Positions 1-8,958 of a DNA stretch of 50,947 bases are shown piece after piece. The stretch covers positions 1 through 50,947 of the forward strand of contig CALGNZ010000117.1 in the NCBI GenBank assembly GCA_937957915.1, read 5' to 3'. The notes under the pieces were generated by a model, which saw nothing but the letters and a program-made list of their open reading frames with translations, did not search any database and was not told the origin of the DNA. The position numbers and the translations under genes are program-made. The stretch is from an uncultured Granulosicoccaceae bacterium. GTDB taxonomy: Bacteria > Pseudomonadota > Gammaproteobacteria > Granulosicoccales > Granulosicoccaceae. Numbering within the stretch: the first letter of the stretch is position 1; every line of letters begins with the position of its first letter.

Positions 1-315
1 AAATTTCAGATTGAGCCCCTGAACTTCGTGCTTAACCGCACGGCCATACAAATCAGCTGGCCTTGCCGGACAGGGCAGGTACGGGGTTTCTATCCATCCG
101 TTGCGACTGGTGATCATGCCTGATAACAAAATCTGCATGCCGGGTTGACGCCAGTCTGCAATTACCTCCAGTAAAGTTTGTTCAAAGCTTTGCGGACTAT
201 CATTTAGCCGGGTTATCCCCAGATCACTTTGTTTTTGATCGAGCAACGCCGCAGAGCTATCAAATAAATAAGCACGTAAGGACGATGACCCCCAGTCAAT
301 GCCAATGGCATTCAT
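1..315 (-). CDS. dgoK: 2-dehydro-3-deoxygalactonokinase, 3' part outside window
   Basis: The first 105 codons are visible; the gene runs off the left edge. The N-terminus has the sugar-kinase phosphate loop (IGIDWGSSSLRAYLFD) and then the DgoK-type stretches SGMITSRNGW and ETPYLPCPA. The family phosphorylates 2-keto-3-deoxygalactonate in cytoplasmic galactonate-type sugar-acid breakdown. Its ATG overlaps the TGA of the upstream enolase-superfamily gene by 4 bp (ATGA), so the two are very probably translationally coupled and share a pathway. The product name rests on these N-terminal motifs; the C-terminal half cannot be checked. Confidence 0.85.
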   Translation of the reverse strand, partial: MNAIGIDWGSSSLRAYLFDSSAALLDQKQSDLGITRLNDSPQSFEQTLLEVIADWRQPGMQILLSGMITSRNGWIETPYLPCPARPADLYGRAVKHEVQGLNLKF

Positions 316-1463
316 TGCCGGACTCGATGCTGTTCAATGGTATCCATCCTGGCCTCAATGCCCAGGCCAGGACCATTTGGCACATGGACCATACCGCTTT
401 GCATGATCACGGGTTCGGTAACCAGGTCTTGTCTGAACGGATGCGACGACAAGTCATACTCAAGTATGGGCTCAGCGGCAAAGAGTGAATGATGGGTAAC
501 CGGCAACCATGCTAACAACTGCAACGATGCCGCCTGCGCGATGGCACTGCCCCATACATGCGGATTCACCATGACACCATTTGCCTGAGCCAGAATAGCG
601 ATATCCCTTGCCGCACTGATTCCACCACAAGAGCCGATATCCGGCTGTGCTATATCAACAGCGTTGCGTTGAAACAAGGTATTAAAACCATAACAGGTGT
701 GTTCGTTTTCGCCACCTGCTATCGGGACGCTCAGCGCCTGCCTTAGCTCTGCATAGCCATCAAGGTCTTCAGGCACTACCGGCTCCTCGTACCAGCGCAG
801 GTTGTACTCCTCTAACATTTCACCCAGGTATCGTGCATCGCGTCGACCATAGGCATGATTGGTATCGACCATCAATTCAATATCCGGATCAGCCAATGCC
901 TCACCAATGGATTGCATCACTTCGATGTCATCGCGCAGTCCAAAGCCGAGCTTGATTTTCATCGCCTTGAAGCCGGCATCTGCATGTTGCACGGCCTCGT
1001 CGGCCAAACGCGCTGATTCATTTTGCCCGCTCACTCTGTAGAATCCCGTGGCATACGGCTGAATAGTTGTGCGACAGGCACCACCCAATAACTGATAGAC
1101 GGGTTGCTGATAAAAATGACCGGCAACGTCCCAGAGCGCAGTATCGACCGCGCTTATTGCTGCGACCACTGACCCTTTTCTGCCGAAGTCGCGAGTGCTT
1201 GAGTACATCTTGTGCCACAGCACGGCAATATCAAGCGCACTTTCACCCAATAGCAAAGGCTTTAATGCATGCTCAATGGCGGCCGCGGCTATTTCCGGAG
1301 GCTCCAGACCCTGCGCAAAAGCCTCCCCCCAACCTTGCAAACCGTTTTCCGTAGTAACCCTTACCAACGTCGCCGAGCGCTGCGTAACCCACCCTTGAGA
1401 AAACGCAAACGGGGTATCAAGTGCCGTCTTTAATACAAAGACTTCAATGTCGGTAATTTTCAT
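312..1463 (-). CDS. Enolase-superfamily (mandelate racemase/muconate lactonizing) sugar-acid enzyme
   Basis: 383 residues. Visible catalytic features of the family are the KIK motif (Lys169/Lys171), the metal ligands Asp200, Glu226 (WYEEP) and Glu252 (GGEN), and His302 in PHVWG. The stretches EEPVVPEDLD, PHVWGSA, HPFRQ and NGPGLGIE resemble D-galactarolactone cycloisomerases as I remember them, while the coupled dgoK would suit a galactonate-type dehydratase; I cannot choose between isomerisation and dehydration. I chose the ATG at 1463 because the family core starts with MKIT there; the reading frame is open for 22 more codons upstream (to 1529), but those residues are not family-like. The 190 bp upstream to the next gene would hold the promoter. 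Confidence 0.85.
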   Translation of the reverse strand: MKITDIEVFVLKTALDTPFAFSQGWVTQRSATLVRVTTENGLQGWGEAFAQGLEPPEIAAAAIEHALKPLLLGESALDIAVLWHKMYSSTRDFGRKGSVVAAISAVDTALWDVAGHFYQQPVYQLLGGACRTTIQPYATGFYRVSGQNESARLADEAVQHADAGFKAMKIKLGFGLRDDIEVMQSIGEALADPDIELMVDTNHAYGRRDARYLGEMLEEYNLRWYEEPVVPEDLDGYAELRQALSVPIAGGENEHTCYGFNTLFQRNAVDIAQPDIGSCGGISAARDIAILAQANGVMVNPHVWGSAIAQAASLQLLAWLPVTHHSLFAAEPILEYDLSSHPFRQDLVTEPVIMQSGMVHVPNGPGLGIEARMDTIEQHRVRQ

Positions 1464-1654
1464 AACACCACGCTGGTCATCGCTCAGATTTAAAGACAGA
1501 AATAACAGCACACAGCCCGCTGCCGCCACACAGCTCCATTGAACGTGCTATCTATACAGGCAGTGCTATACTTCAGACAGCTTTGCTATTGCAATAGTCA
1601 GGCGTACGGGCGTAGCGTACCGTCGATAAGACACAAAGCACCGTCAAACCCGGG

Positions 1655-2602
1655 CTAACGAGCCAACAGTTGCATAATTGGTTTGTCATTACGACTGCGC
1701 GCAATATCAACAGCGGTTCGACCCGTGTTATCACGTGTCTCTTGATCAACACCGCTGTCAAGTAACAATCTGACGGTGCTGACATCACCCTTTTCAACCG
1801 CAACATGCAACGCGGTGGCACCGTTTTCGTTAACGCTGTTTAGTTCCGGGTACTCCCTCTCCAACAAATAACGGACGACAGAGCTATGCCGATTGTCTAT
1901 GGCTCGCATCAATGGTGACCATTGATACGCATCGGCGCGCCAGGCGTCGGCCTGCCCCTCTTCCACTAACTGCCTGACCACATCATCAAAGCCCTTGGCC
2001 GCTGCAATCATCACTGCTGTCCAGCCATTCGTGCTTTCAGCATCAACAAACGCCTGAAAATTATCTGCATCGCGCCTCGCATCTAACAGATAGCTGATCA
2101 TGGCAGTTTGTTTGCCCAACGCTGCGTACATCAGGCTTGTTCCACCGGTAAAGGAGCGATCATCGAGTGCGAGCCCTTTTTGCAGCAGCAATTCCAGTAA
2201 GTTCAAATCACCTGTTTTGGCTGCCGCCATCAATGCCGTTTTGCCCTTGTCATTCGACAATTTGACATCGACCTGATTCAATAACTGCCGAAGTGCTTGT
2301 CCATCATCACGATCTATCGCCCGCTTCCAGCGCACTTCATCACTGACAGGCCGCTCAGTCGTGGCTTCATCAGTTGCGTCGGCACGAGAGTCCGTTGTGC
2401 CACTGATCGCTGCGGGCACATGAGTTTCTGAAGCCTCTGATGCAGAGGCAGGAGTTAAAACCGGACCCAGTGCTATAAAGCTCAGAAAAGCAAACGCCAT
2501 CAATTTTGATATTGACGCTGAACCAGTTGTCAGCCAACAACGTGCGACCGCACAATCATCATGCGCGCTGAGAAAACCGGTGCCAGACAAACGATCCTGC
2601 AT
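1655..2602 (-). CDS. Exported ankyrin-repeat protein
   Basis: Up to 315 residues. From about residue 100 to the end there are some six ankyrin repeats, with hallmarks such as GKTALMAAAKTGDLNLLELLL, GWTAVMIAAAKG and GATALHVAVEKGD. An internal Met at residue 35 (position 2500) starts a convincing signal peptide ending near ASA, so the mature protein is probably periplasmic and the true start may be 2500 rather than 2602; neither start has a clear Shine-Dalgarno. It lies 12 bp after the preceding unknown gene and probably shares its transcript. Ankyrin repeats bind proteins; the partner is unknown. Confidence 0.75.
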   Translation of the reverse strand: MQDRLSGTGFLSAHDDCAVARCWLTTGSASISKLMAFAFLSFIALGPVLTPASASEASETHVPAAISGTTDSRADATDEATTERPVSDEVRWKRAIDRDDGQALRQLLNQVDVKLSNDKGKTALMAAAKTGDLNLLELLLQKGLALDDRSFTGGTSLMYAALGKQTAMISYLLDARRDADNFQAFVDAESTNGWTAVMIAAAKGFDDVVRQLVEEGQADAWRADAYQWSPLMRAIDNRHSSVVRYLLEREYPELNSVNENGATALHVAVEKGDVSTVRLLLDSGVDQETRDNTGRTAVDIARSRNDKPIMQLLAR

Positions 2603-2614
2603 GTCTATAACTCG

Positions 2615-3469
2615 TTATCTCAACGCGTACTGTGATACGACATCGGCAAAAGCTGCCTGCGCATTGTACTTTCCGGCAAGGCGGATAATTGAATCTCGTT
2701 TGAAAGCCTCTGATCGAAGCGCAAGAAACTCGTCTCGCCATTCCTGCGACAGTGCCTGCGACTGCTGATAAATTTGACGGTAATTCTGATCCGCAAAAAA
2801 CCAGGTCAGTGTTTGCTGCTCGCCAAGTAAACCGAGTATCTCATAATGTGTTTCAGCACCACCCGGCGTCATCAACACCTCTCCAACCAGCGGATCAGAC
2901 TGATTCGTAAATACCTGCAACCGTAACACCACAACAGAAGCATGCTCATGTTCGATGATGTCGGTTTCAATACCAACCGTAAACGGACCTGCGCCAGATT
3001 GCAGTATCTCTATATCGTTGCGCGACTCCGAGCCACCGAGCCGGAAAAAAATGCAGCTCTGCCATTGGTCAATCAACTGATGGTTTGCGGCCGCGGGCAC
3101 ATCACCACCATGGCCACTGTCACTGTCATCCAGTTGCACGGGCAAACAGGTGACGGTTGAGCCACCGGCGCTCATCATATCGATAACGGATTGTGGAAAC
3201 TTTTTCAAAGCAGGAATCGTCAGGCCTTTAGGTAGATCATACTGCAAGGCAACGACAAAATGCAGGCTGTCGTTCCTCAGGCCCGGCAAAAAAGACAAGG
3301 AGTCTGAGCAGTAGAAGCAGGCAGAGTGAGAAGAAGCCCTTGTCGAGGGCCAGCCCTTGCAAAAGGTACACACAGGATTGGTGCGGTTCGCGTGGCTCAC
3401 CAACGCCCTATGTCTGTCCGCAAAACACTTTTTGCTTCGTTTTTGGTCTTTCCAAAAATGAAGGCGCAC
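2615..3469 (-). CDS. Unknown protein with N-terminal CxxC...CxxC
   Basis: 284 residues from a GTG start. I do not recognise the family. Near the N-terminus are two CxxC pairs, C34-TF-C37 and C51-FY-C54, spaced like a small zinc ribbon. The rest is a soluble alpha/beta-looking sequence with no signal peptide or membrane helix. Residues around 205-235 (EVLMTPGGAETHYEILGLLG) and a Gln/Arg-rich C-terminal helix are the most distinctive parts. It is followed 12 bp later by the exported ankyrin protein. The extreme N-terminus is rich in Arg/Lys and Cys and could be partly non-coding, so the start is uncertain. Confidence 0.6.
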   Translation of the reverse strand: MRLHFWKDQKRSKKCFADRHRALVSHANRTNPVCTFCKGWPSTRASSHSACFYCSDSLSFLPGLRNDSLHFVVALQYDLPKGLTIPALKKFPQSVIDMMSAGGSTVTCLPVQLDDSDSGHGGDVPAAANHQLIDQWQSCIFFRLGGSESRNDIEILQSGAGPFTVGIETDIIEHEHASVVVLRLQVFTNQSDPLVGEVLMTPGGAETHYEILGLLGEQQTLTWFFADQNYRQIYQQSQALSQEWRDEFLALRSEAFKRDSIIRLAGKYNAQAAFADVVSQYALR

Positions 3470-3550
3470 GGCAGCGATGTTCCACCAGCACCGCTAGCTG
3501 CAAGCCACCCTCAACATGCCGCAGGCTATCCAGCAAAACTAAACCCCCAC

Positions 3551-3577
3551 AAAAAAGGCGGGCCAGGGCCCGCCTTT
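3551..3577 (-). terminator. Rho-independent terminator of the formate dehydrogenase operon
   Basis: A 7-bp perfect GC stem (3557-3563 with 3568-3574, 4-nt loop) is followed on the minus strand by six T. It lies 25 bp past the stop of the cytochrome b subunit gene. Confidence 0.85.
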
Positions 3578-3601
3578 AAAATCACTCACTAGTACCCAAC
3601 G

Positions 3602-4714
3602 TCAAAACGAGCGTTGACGAATCGCTCCGTGGCCGCGCGAATAACGATTGGGACGATCTGCAACCTTGCCACGGCGACGCAGCTTGTTAAACCACAGGTT
3701 GTGATGCTGTTCAGCCCACTCGGCAGTAACATAACCGGTCGACATGCCCTGGAATGCTCCCTCGGTACCCGCTGTACCAATATAGATGTGACCGATGGCA
3801 ACAGCCATCCAGATTAGTCCGGCAATCACGTGATAAACATTTGCGTCTTGCATGACATCTCTGGTCAATGCGATGGGTGCAAGGTCAGCGTATTGCGGAT
3901 AGCTGGGTGCAACCAGTGCCAATCCGGTAATGACCACAGCCATACCGAATGTGCAGATAATCCAGAACCAGACCTTTTCACCAAAATTCATACGACCGGC
4001 ACTGGGGTGCTTCTTGCCAATCAAACCACCACCGGCTTTGATCCAGCTCCAGTCACCACGACCAGGAAAGTTGTACCAGATCCACATAACGATCATCAAC
4101 ACAATGCCTACACTCAGCACGGGCCCCATAACGTTGTGAGATTGAATAGCTAGTTGCGACCATGAAGCGAATGCAGCTTTACCGCCCTCCATTTGACTGA
4201 GAACAGGAAGAATAACCGTCCGACCCAGCAGCATGCTCAATCCGGTTATAGATAAAATAATAAAAGAGATTGCGGTAGTCCAGTGTACCAGCCGCTCGAA
4301 CCATGACCAGCGTTTAACCAGTACACCTGATGGTTTTCTATCAAGTCGGTTTTTACCGTGCAGCAGATGGTAAAGCGTCACCAGCGCCAGCATGCCCAAT
4401 ACTATCCAGGGCAAATTCTTAACAATAGGACCTTGTCTGAAGTTGGTCCATTCGGTGCCACCCTGCTGTATTAACACACCGGTTTCAGGACCTTTTATTG
4501 AACTATAACCATCGACTCCACCTTTTACGGCCCGCCAGTAGTTCGCTCGAGGATTGCTCTCGGCCGGTGTTTCCTGTGCTACTGCACCGTCAATAGCATT
4601 CAGCAGGAAACCGCTGAAAGGCGCCGCAAATGAGGCGACCATAATAAAGACGAAACTCCAAACCGCTATACGTTTGCGTCGTTTGATACGCACCGGATCG
4701 TTCTTTGCTCGCAT
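3602..4714 (-). CDS. Formate dehydrogenase cytochrome b (gamma) subunit
   Basis: About 370 residues. After a basic N-terminus come a first membrane segment (IAVWSFVFIMVASFAAPFSG), a periplasmic stretch, and four further membrane segments typical of the formate dehydrogenase gamma family. Candidate haem b ligands are the His residues in FERLVHW, IQSHNVMG, VYHVIAG and IGHIYIG. The subunit anchors the periplasmic catalytic and Fe-S subunits and passes electrons to quinone. I prefer the ATG at 4714 because GGGAAG precedes it; an ATG four codons earlier (4726) has no ribosome site. It is the last gene of the operon, just after the small lipoprotein gene. Confidence 0.9.
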   Translation of the reverse strand: MRAKNDPVRIKRRKRIAVWSFVFIMVASFAAPFSGFLLNAIDGAVAQETPAESNPRANYWRAVKGGVDGYSSIKGPETGVLIQQGGTEWTNFRQGPIVKNLPWIVLGMLALVTLYHLLHGKNRLDRKPSGVLVKRWSWFERLVHWTTAISFIILSITGLSMLLGRTVILPVLSQMEGGKAAFASWSQLAIQSHNVMGPVLSVGIVLMIVMWIWYNFPGRGDWSWIKAGGGLIGKKHPSAGRMNFGEKVWFWIICTFGMAVVITGLALVAPSYPQYADLAPIALTRDVMQDANVYHVIAGLIWMAVAIGHIYIGTAGTEGAFQGMSTGYVTAEWAEQHHNLWFNKLRRRGKVADRPNRYSRGHGAIRQRSF

Positions 4715-4731
4715 TGTTCTTCCCATCGTTG

Positions 4732-4938
4732 TTATTGTCGACCCTGAATTAAATCGAATCGTTCCTGCAAGGATGCAGCACGTTCAGAGGACGGAACTGA
4801 CAGCAGTGGATCAGCAGCACCTTTGTATTGATAACCTTCCGCATCATAGCTGGCGCTGGTTTTTTTCCCCGCATCGCAAGCCACAGTCAGAATGAGACAT
4901 GGCAGAACAATCCCGCCCAGTTTAAGCGCTTTTAGCAT
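4732..4938 (-). CDS. Small lipoprotein of the formate dehydrogenase operon
   Basis: 68 residues. The N-terminus is a lipoprotein signal with lipobox LTVAC, then a short Ser/Ala-rich and charged tail (DAEGYQYKGAADPLL). The ATG at 4938 is preceded by a run of six G that acts as ribosome site; an upstream Met at 4956 lacks one. It sits between the Fe-S subunit gene and, only a few bases away, the cytochrome b subunit gene, so it is probably co-translated with the latter. I know no function; a role in assembly or anchoring of the membrane complex is only inferred from position. Confidence 0.7.
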   Translation of the reverse strand: MLKALKLGGIVLPCLILTVACDAGKKTSASYDAEGYQYKGAADPLLSVPSSERAASLQERFDLIQGRQ

Positions 4939-5017
4939 CGGCCCCCCGTACAACAATATGTGTTTTTAGATAATCAGCGCGAACATTTTCAACGCTGAAC
5001 TTTTATAGGTACTTGAT

Positions 5018-5044
5018 AAAAAAGGGCGGTCACCTGGACCGCCC
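5018..5044 (-). terminator. Intrinsic terminator inside the operon
   Basis: An 8-bp perfect stem (5024-5031 with 5037-5044, 5-nt loop) is followed on the minus strand by six T. It lies just past the Fe-S subunit gene and before the lipoprotein and cytochrome b genes, so it probably reduces their expression relative to the catalytic subunits. Confidence 0.8.
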
Positions 5045-5077
5045 GTCTGACCTGTTGTTTTACTTCAAGTGGAGATC

Positions 5078-5665
5078 TCAGCCCTTGTAAGCTGTGTCCC
5101 AACCCCAGTTCGATGGACGACCACCGCGCTTGGTAACTCGCTCGCGATAGATGTCGGCGACTTTGTCTCCGTCACCAGCGATGAGCGCCTTGGTTGAACA
5201 CATCTCGGCACACAGTGGCAGCTTGCCTTCCGCAATACGATTGCGACCGTATTTTTCAAACTCGGCATCAGACATATCATCCGCCGGGCCACCGGCACAG
5301 AACGTACACTTGTCCATTTTACCGCGAGCACCGAAGGCAGATTGCTTGGGATACTGCGGTGCCCCAAAGGGGCACGCGTAGAAGCAGTAACCGCAACCGA
5401 TACAAAGGTCTTTGTCGTGCAATACGATGCCATCATCGGTTGTGTAAAAACAATCGACCGGGCAGACCGCCTGACAGGGTGCGTCCGTACAGTGCATGCA
5501 CGCGACGGAGATAGATTTCTCCTGACCGATCTCACCGTCACCCATGGTAACAACGCGACGTCGGTTTACACCCCACGGAACTTCGTGCTCGTTCTTGCAC
5601 GCAGTCACACAGCCGTTGCACTCAATACAGCGCTCGGCATCACACAGAAATTTCATTCTAGCCAT
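5078..5665 (-). CDS. fdh3B: Formate dehydrogenase iron-sulphur (beta) subunit
   Basis: 195 residues with cysteine groups for four [4Fe-4S] clusters: CIECNGCVTAC (from residue 13), CMHCTDAPCQAVC, CIGCGYCFYAC and CTFC...CAEMC. This is the electron relay between the molybdenum subunit and the cytochrome b subunit. It has no signal peptide, as expected for a partner that is co-exported with the Tat-dependent alpha subunit. A strong ribosome site (AGGAGAA) lies in the 11-bp gap after the alpha subunit gene. Length and cluster layout agree with the FDH3 beta family. Confidence 0.92.
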   Translation of the reverse strand: MARMKFLCDAERCIECNGCVTACKNEHEVPWGVNRRRVVTMGDGEIGQEKSISVACMHCTDAPCQAVCPVDCFYTTDDGIVLHDKDLCIGCGYCFYACPFGAPQYPKQSAFGARGKMDKCTFCAGGPADDMSDAEFEKYGRNRIAEGKLPLCAEMCSTKALIAGDGDKVADIYRERVTKRGGRPSNWGWDTAYKG

Positions 5666-5676
5666 GATTGTTTCTC

Positions 5677-8583
5677 CTATGCCGCAAAAATTTTGCAGAG
5701 CGTGACTTTAGATTCCTGCATCTGCGTAACAGAATCGTAGCCGTAGGTAAAAGCAGTATTCGCTGCCTCACCACGAACGTACGGTGCAGTACCCTCTGGA
5801 TATTTGTCGAACAGATCTTCGCCTTCAAAGTGTCCGCCAAAGTGGAATGGTGTAAATACTACACCGCGCCCGACACGCTGCGTGACCATGGCTTTAACCT
5901 TGATCTTTCCACCTTCAGGGCTTTCCAGCCAAACCATTTGCTCGTCTTCAATTTCAGCATCGTTGGCATCGGCGGGGTTGATCTCGACAAACATGTCCTG
6001 CTGGAGTTCTGCCAGCCATGGATTGGAACGAGACTCTTCACCACCCCCTTCATATTCCACCAAACGTCCACTGGTGTGTATCAGCGGGAAGTCTTTGGAA
6101 TAGTCAGTGGCCTGAATACTTGCGTAGCGAACAGGCAAACGATAGTGCGACTTGCGATCTTCGTAAGTCGGGTAATCCGCAACCAGATCGTAGCGGCTGG
6201 TATATAGCGGCTCACGATGGATTGGCACCGGATCAGGGAAGGTCCAGACCACAGCTCTCGCCTTGGCGTTACCAAATGGCGCACAACCGTGAGCAATCGC
6301 GACACGCTGAATACCACCGGATTTATCGGTCTTCCAGTTCTTGCCTTCAGCGACGGCTTTCTCGTCATCGGTGAGATCATCCCACCAGCCCAGAGATTTC
6401 AATGCATCAGCACTGAATTCCGGATATCCGTCTTCGAGTTCAGATCCGACAGGATAGGAACCGTCAGCAAGCAGGCTTTCGCCCTCTCTTTCAACGCCAA
6501 AGCGAGCTCTGAAACACAGACCACCTTCCGCCACCGGCTTACTGGTGTCATACAACAGAGGTGTGCCCGGATGCTTCATTTCAGGCGTTCCCCAGCAAGG
6601 CCAGGGCATACCGTAGTATTCACCATCGAGCGGTCCGCCTTCGGCTTTCAGCGTCGTGGTGTTAAAGGTGCTGCGATATTTCTTGTGATCTTTCAGGCGC
6701 TCGGGGCTTTGACCTGTATAGCCAATGGTCCACATACCTTTGTTGAATTCACGAGTGATATCTTCAATCAATGGCTCGTCGTTATTAACCGCTACGTTCA
6801 TGCAGAGCTCATCTGCAAAACCCAGTTTGCTGGCCAGCTTGTACATGATCGTGTGATCAGGCAGAGACTCGAAGAGAGGCTCGATCACCTTTTCACGCCA
6901 TTGCAGTGAACGATTTGAGGCAGTAACCGAACCGTAGGTTTCAAACTGCGTTGTTGCCGGCAGAATATATACGCCGTCTTCTCTGTCAGGCAGTACCGCG
7001 GAGTGCGTTGGATACGGATCGATGATCACCATCAGGTCCAGTTTTTCCATCGCCTCTTTCATTTCCGGACCACGGGTCTGACTGTTTGGTGCATGACCCC
7101 ACAGTACCATTGCCCGAATATTGTCCTTTTGCGCAATGTTGCCCTTGTCTTCAAGTACACCGTCAATCCAGCGCGAGACCGGCATGCCTTTGGTATTCAT
7201 CGGGCTGACTGGCTTGCCTTTCGATTCTTCGTAGCTACCGGTGTCAAAGCGCGACTTGATCCAGTCGGTTTCTACACCCCAGACACTAGACCAGTGCTTC
7301 CACGCACCCGCTGACAAACCGTAGTAGCCAGGCAGTGAATGGGAAAGAATGCAAAAGTCAGTAGCGCCCTGAACGTTGTCGTGTCCGCGGAAAATATTGG
7401 CACCACCACCTGATACACCCATGTTGCCCAACGCCAGTTGCATGACACAGTAGGCCCGAGTGTTGTTATTACCAATGGTGTGCTGTGTTCCACCCATGCA
7501 CCAGACAAAGGTACCTGGCTTGTTGTTAGCCATGGTTTCTGCAGCTTCTTTAACCACCGCTTCCGGTACACCGGATACACGCTCGACTTCAGCCGGGTTC
7601 CACTTGGCAACTTCGGTACGAATCTCGTCCATGCCATAAACGCGCTGGTTAATAAACTCTTTGTCTTCCCAGCCGTTTTCAAAAACGTGCCACAAGATGC
7701 CCCAGATAAGAGGAACGTCAGTACCAGGACGAAAACGAACAAACTGATCTGCATGCGCCGCGGTGCGCGTGTAGCGAGGATCACAGACAATAAGCTTCGA
7801 GCCATTTTCCTTAGCACGGAGAATATGCTGCATCGCAACCGGATGTGCTTCCGCTGCATTCGATCCGATGAAAAACATCGCCTTCGAATTGTGCATATCG
7901 TTGTACGAGTTAGTCATCGCACCATAGCCCCAGGTATTCGCAACACCGGCAACTGTCGTGGAGTGACAAATTCGGGCCTGGTGGTCAACGTTGTTGGTTC
8001 CCCACATAGCTGCGAATTTTCGGAACAGGTATGACTGTTCGTTGTTGAACTTGGCCGAGCCAAGCCAGTAAACAGAGTCAGGCCCCGATTCAGCGCGGAT
8101 GTCCATCATCTGATCGCCGATATCTTCTATTGCTTCTTCCCAGCTGACCTTCTTCCATTTTCCGCCGGTCAGTTTCATGGGGTATTTGACCCGCTTTTCA
8201 CCGTGACCATGCTCTCGCACTGATGCACCTTTTGCACAGTGAGCACCAAGGTTCAGCGGTGAATCATAGTCAGGTTCCTGACCAGTCCAGACACCGTCCT
8301 GTATTTCTGCAACAACACCACAACCTACCGAGCAGTGCGTGCAAACAGACAGCTTAACTTCTGTTTTCACATCGGCTTTTGGCGAAGTTTCCGCAGCACG
8401 AACCTTGGAGATCATGGTTGGAGCAGCGACACTGGCCAGTGCAGCACCACCGGTTGCCACGCCTGAGTGTCTAAGGAAGGTTCGACGGTTGACCGCCTTT
8501 CCAAACAAACCTTGCCGTTGATCGGCGGACGACGATGCTTGCCCGACGTCGACCTTGACGGATTTTCTTGTGAGTTTTTTCAT
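5677..8583 (-). CDS. fdhA: Formate dehydrogenase catalytic (alpha) subunit, cysteine type
   Basis: 968 residues. A twin-arginine signal (NRRTFLRHSGVATGG, about residues 32-46) sends it to the periplasm. Cys81, Cys84, Cys88 and Cys116 bind the N-terminal [4Fe-4S] cluster. The active-site molybdenum ligand is Cys206 in QARICHS, followed by His207; E. coli FdnG has selenocysteine here, so this enzyme needs no selenium. The rest is the bis-MGD oxidoreductase fold ending in the molydopterin dinucleotide-binding domain. It oxidises formate to CO2. I chose the ATG at 8583, preceded by AGAGGAAA, rather than the longer open frame to 8727, which would run over the upstream small Tat gene. Confidence 0.93.
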   Translation of the reverse strand: MKKLTRKSVKVDVGQASSSADQRQGLFGKAVNRRTFLRHSGVATGGAALASVAAPTMISKVRAAETSPKADVKTEVKLSVCTHCSVGCGVVAEIQDGVWTGQEPDYDSPLNLGAHCAKGASVREHGHGEKRVKYPMKLTGGKWKKVSWEEAIEDIGDQMMDIRAESGPDSVYWLGSAKFNNEQSYLFRKFAAMWGTNNVDHQARICHSTTVAGVANTWGYGAMTNSYNDMHNSKAMFFIGSNAAEAHPVAMQHILRAKENGSKLIVCDPRYTRTAAHADQFVRFRPGTDVPLIWGILWHVFENGWEDKEFINQRVYGMDEIRTEVAKWNPAEVERVSGVPEAVVKEAAETMANNKPGTFVWCMGGTQHTIGNNNTRAYCVMQLALGNMGVSGGGANIFRGHDNVQGATDFCILSHSLPGYYGLSAGAWKHWSSVWGVETDWIKSRFDTGSYEESKGKPVSPMNTKGMPVSRWIDGVLEDKGNIAQKDNIRAMVLWGHAPNSQTRGPEMKEAMEKLDLMVIIDPYPTHSAVLPDREDGVYILPATTQFETYGSVTASNRSLQWREKVIEPLFESLPDHTIMYKLASKLGFADELCMNVAVNNDEPLIEDITREFNKGMWTIGYTGQSPERLKDHKKYRSTFNTTTLKAEGGPLDGEYYGMPWPCWGTPEMKHPGTPLLYDTSKPVAEGGLCFRARFGVEREGESLLADGSYPVGSELEDGYPEFSADALKSLGWWDDLTDDEKAVAEGKNWKTDKSGGIQRVAIAHGCAPFGNAKARAVVWTFPDPVPIHREPLYTSRYDLVADYPTYEDRKSHYRLPVRYASIQATDYSKDFPLIHTSGRLVEYEGGGEESRSNPWLAELQQDMFVEINPADANDAEIEDEQMVWLESPEGGKIKVKAMVTQRVGRGVVFTPFHFGGHFEGEDLFDKYPEGTAPYVRGEAANTAFTYGYDSVTQMQESKVTLCKIFAA

Positions 8584-8617
8584 CGTTTTTCCTCTACCGG
8601 AATTTGAATCACCGAAC

Positions 8618-8821
8618 CTAGAATCTGGCGCGATCGTAGTAGTTGCGAATGTAGTCGTTCTCTTCGTAACCCTTGTCCAGCTTGGTCGCTGGCACGTCAG
8701 GCACCGGTGCCTCAGAGGCCGTTGCAACAGATGGAGCGACTACCGCAGCGCCACCGGCAACTGCTGCTCCTTTCAAAAATGATCTGCGATCAGATCGGAT
8801 AAACTTTGCTTTCTCTTTCAT
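8618..8821 (-). CDS. Formate dehydrogenase region small Tat-target protein
   Basis: 67 residues, with the twin-arginine motif SDRRSFLKGAAVAGG at residues 10-24 and the family-typical end NDYIRNYYDRARF. It matches the small 'formate dehydrogenase region TAT target' family that precedes catalytic subunit genes in many proteobacteria; its exact function is not established as far as I know. GGAGG stands at ideal distance before the ATG at 8821. The gene lies 34 bp before the alpha subunit gene and after a long hairpin at 8959-8997. Confidence 0.88.
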   Translation of the reverse strand: MKEKAKFIRSDRRSFLKGAAVAGGAAVVAPSVATASEAPVPDVPATKLDKGYEENDYIRNYYDRARF

Positions 8822-8958
8822 TTCTATCCTCCAGCCAATTCGTCTGTTTGGTAAGAATCTATTTGCAATTCCTTGCTTGTAAAAACTGACAGCGGGTGGA
8901 TTCACACCCAACGTCAGCGTTGTAACTGTTCACTGCTCAATTCAGCTATTGGTTAAGA

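Noticed and set aside
6217..6909. 230-codon plus-strand open frame
   Set aside because: It is antisense to the formate dehydrogenase alpha gene, whose motifs are continuous through this stretch; no ribosome site or recognisable domain.
5677..8583. Selenocysteine-containing formate dehydrogenase
   Set aside because: The active-site codon encodes Cys (ARICHS) and the frame has no internal TGA.
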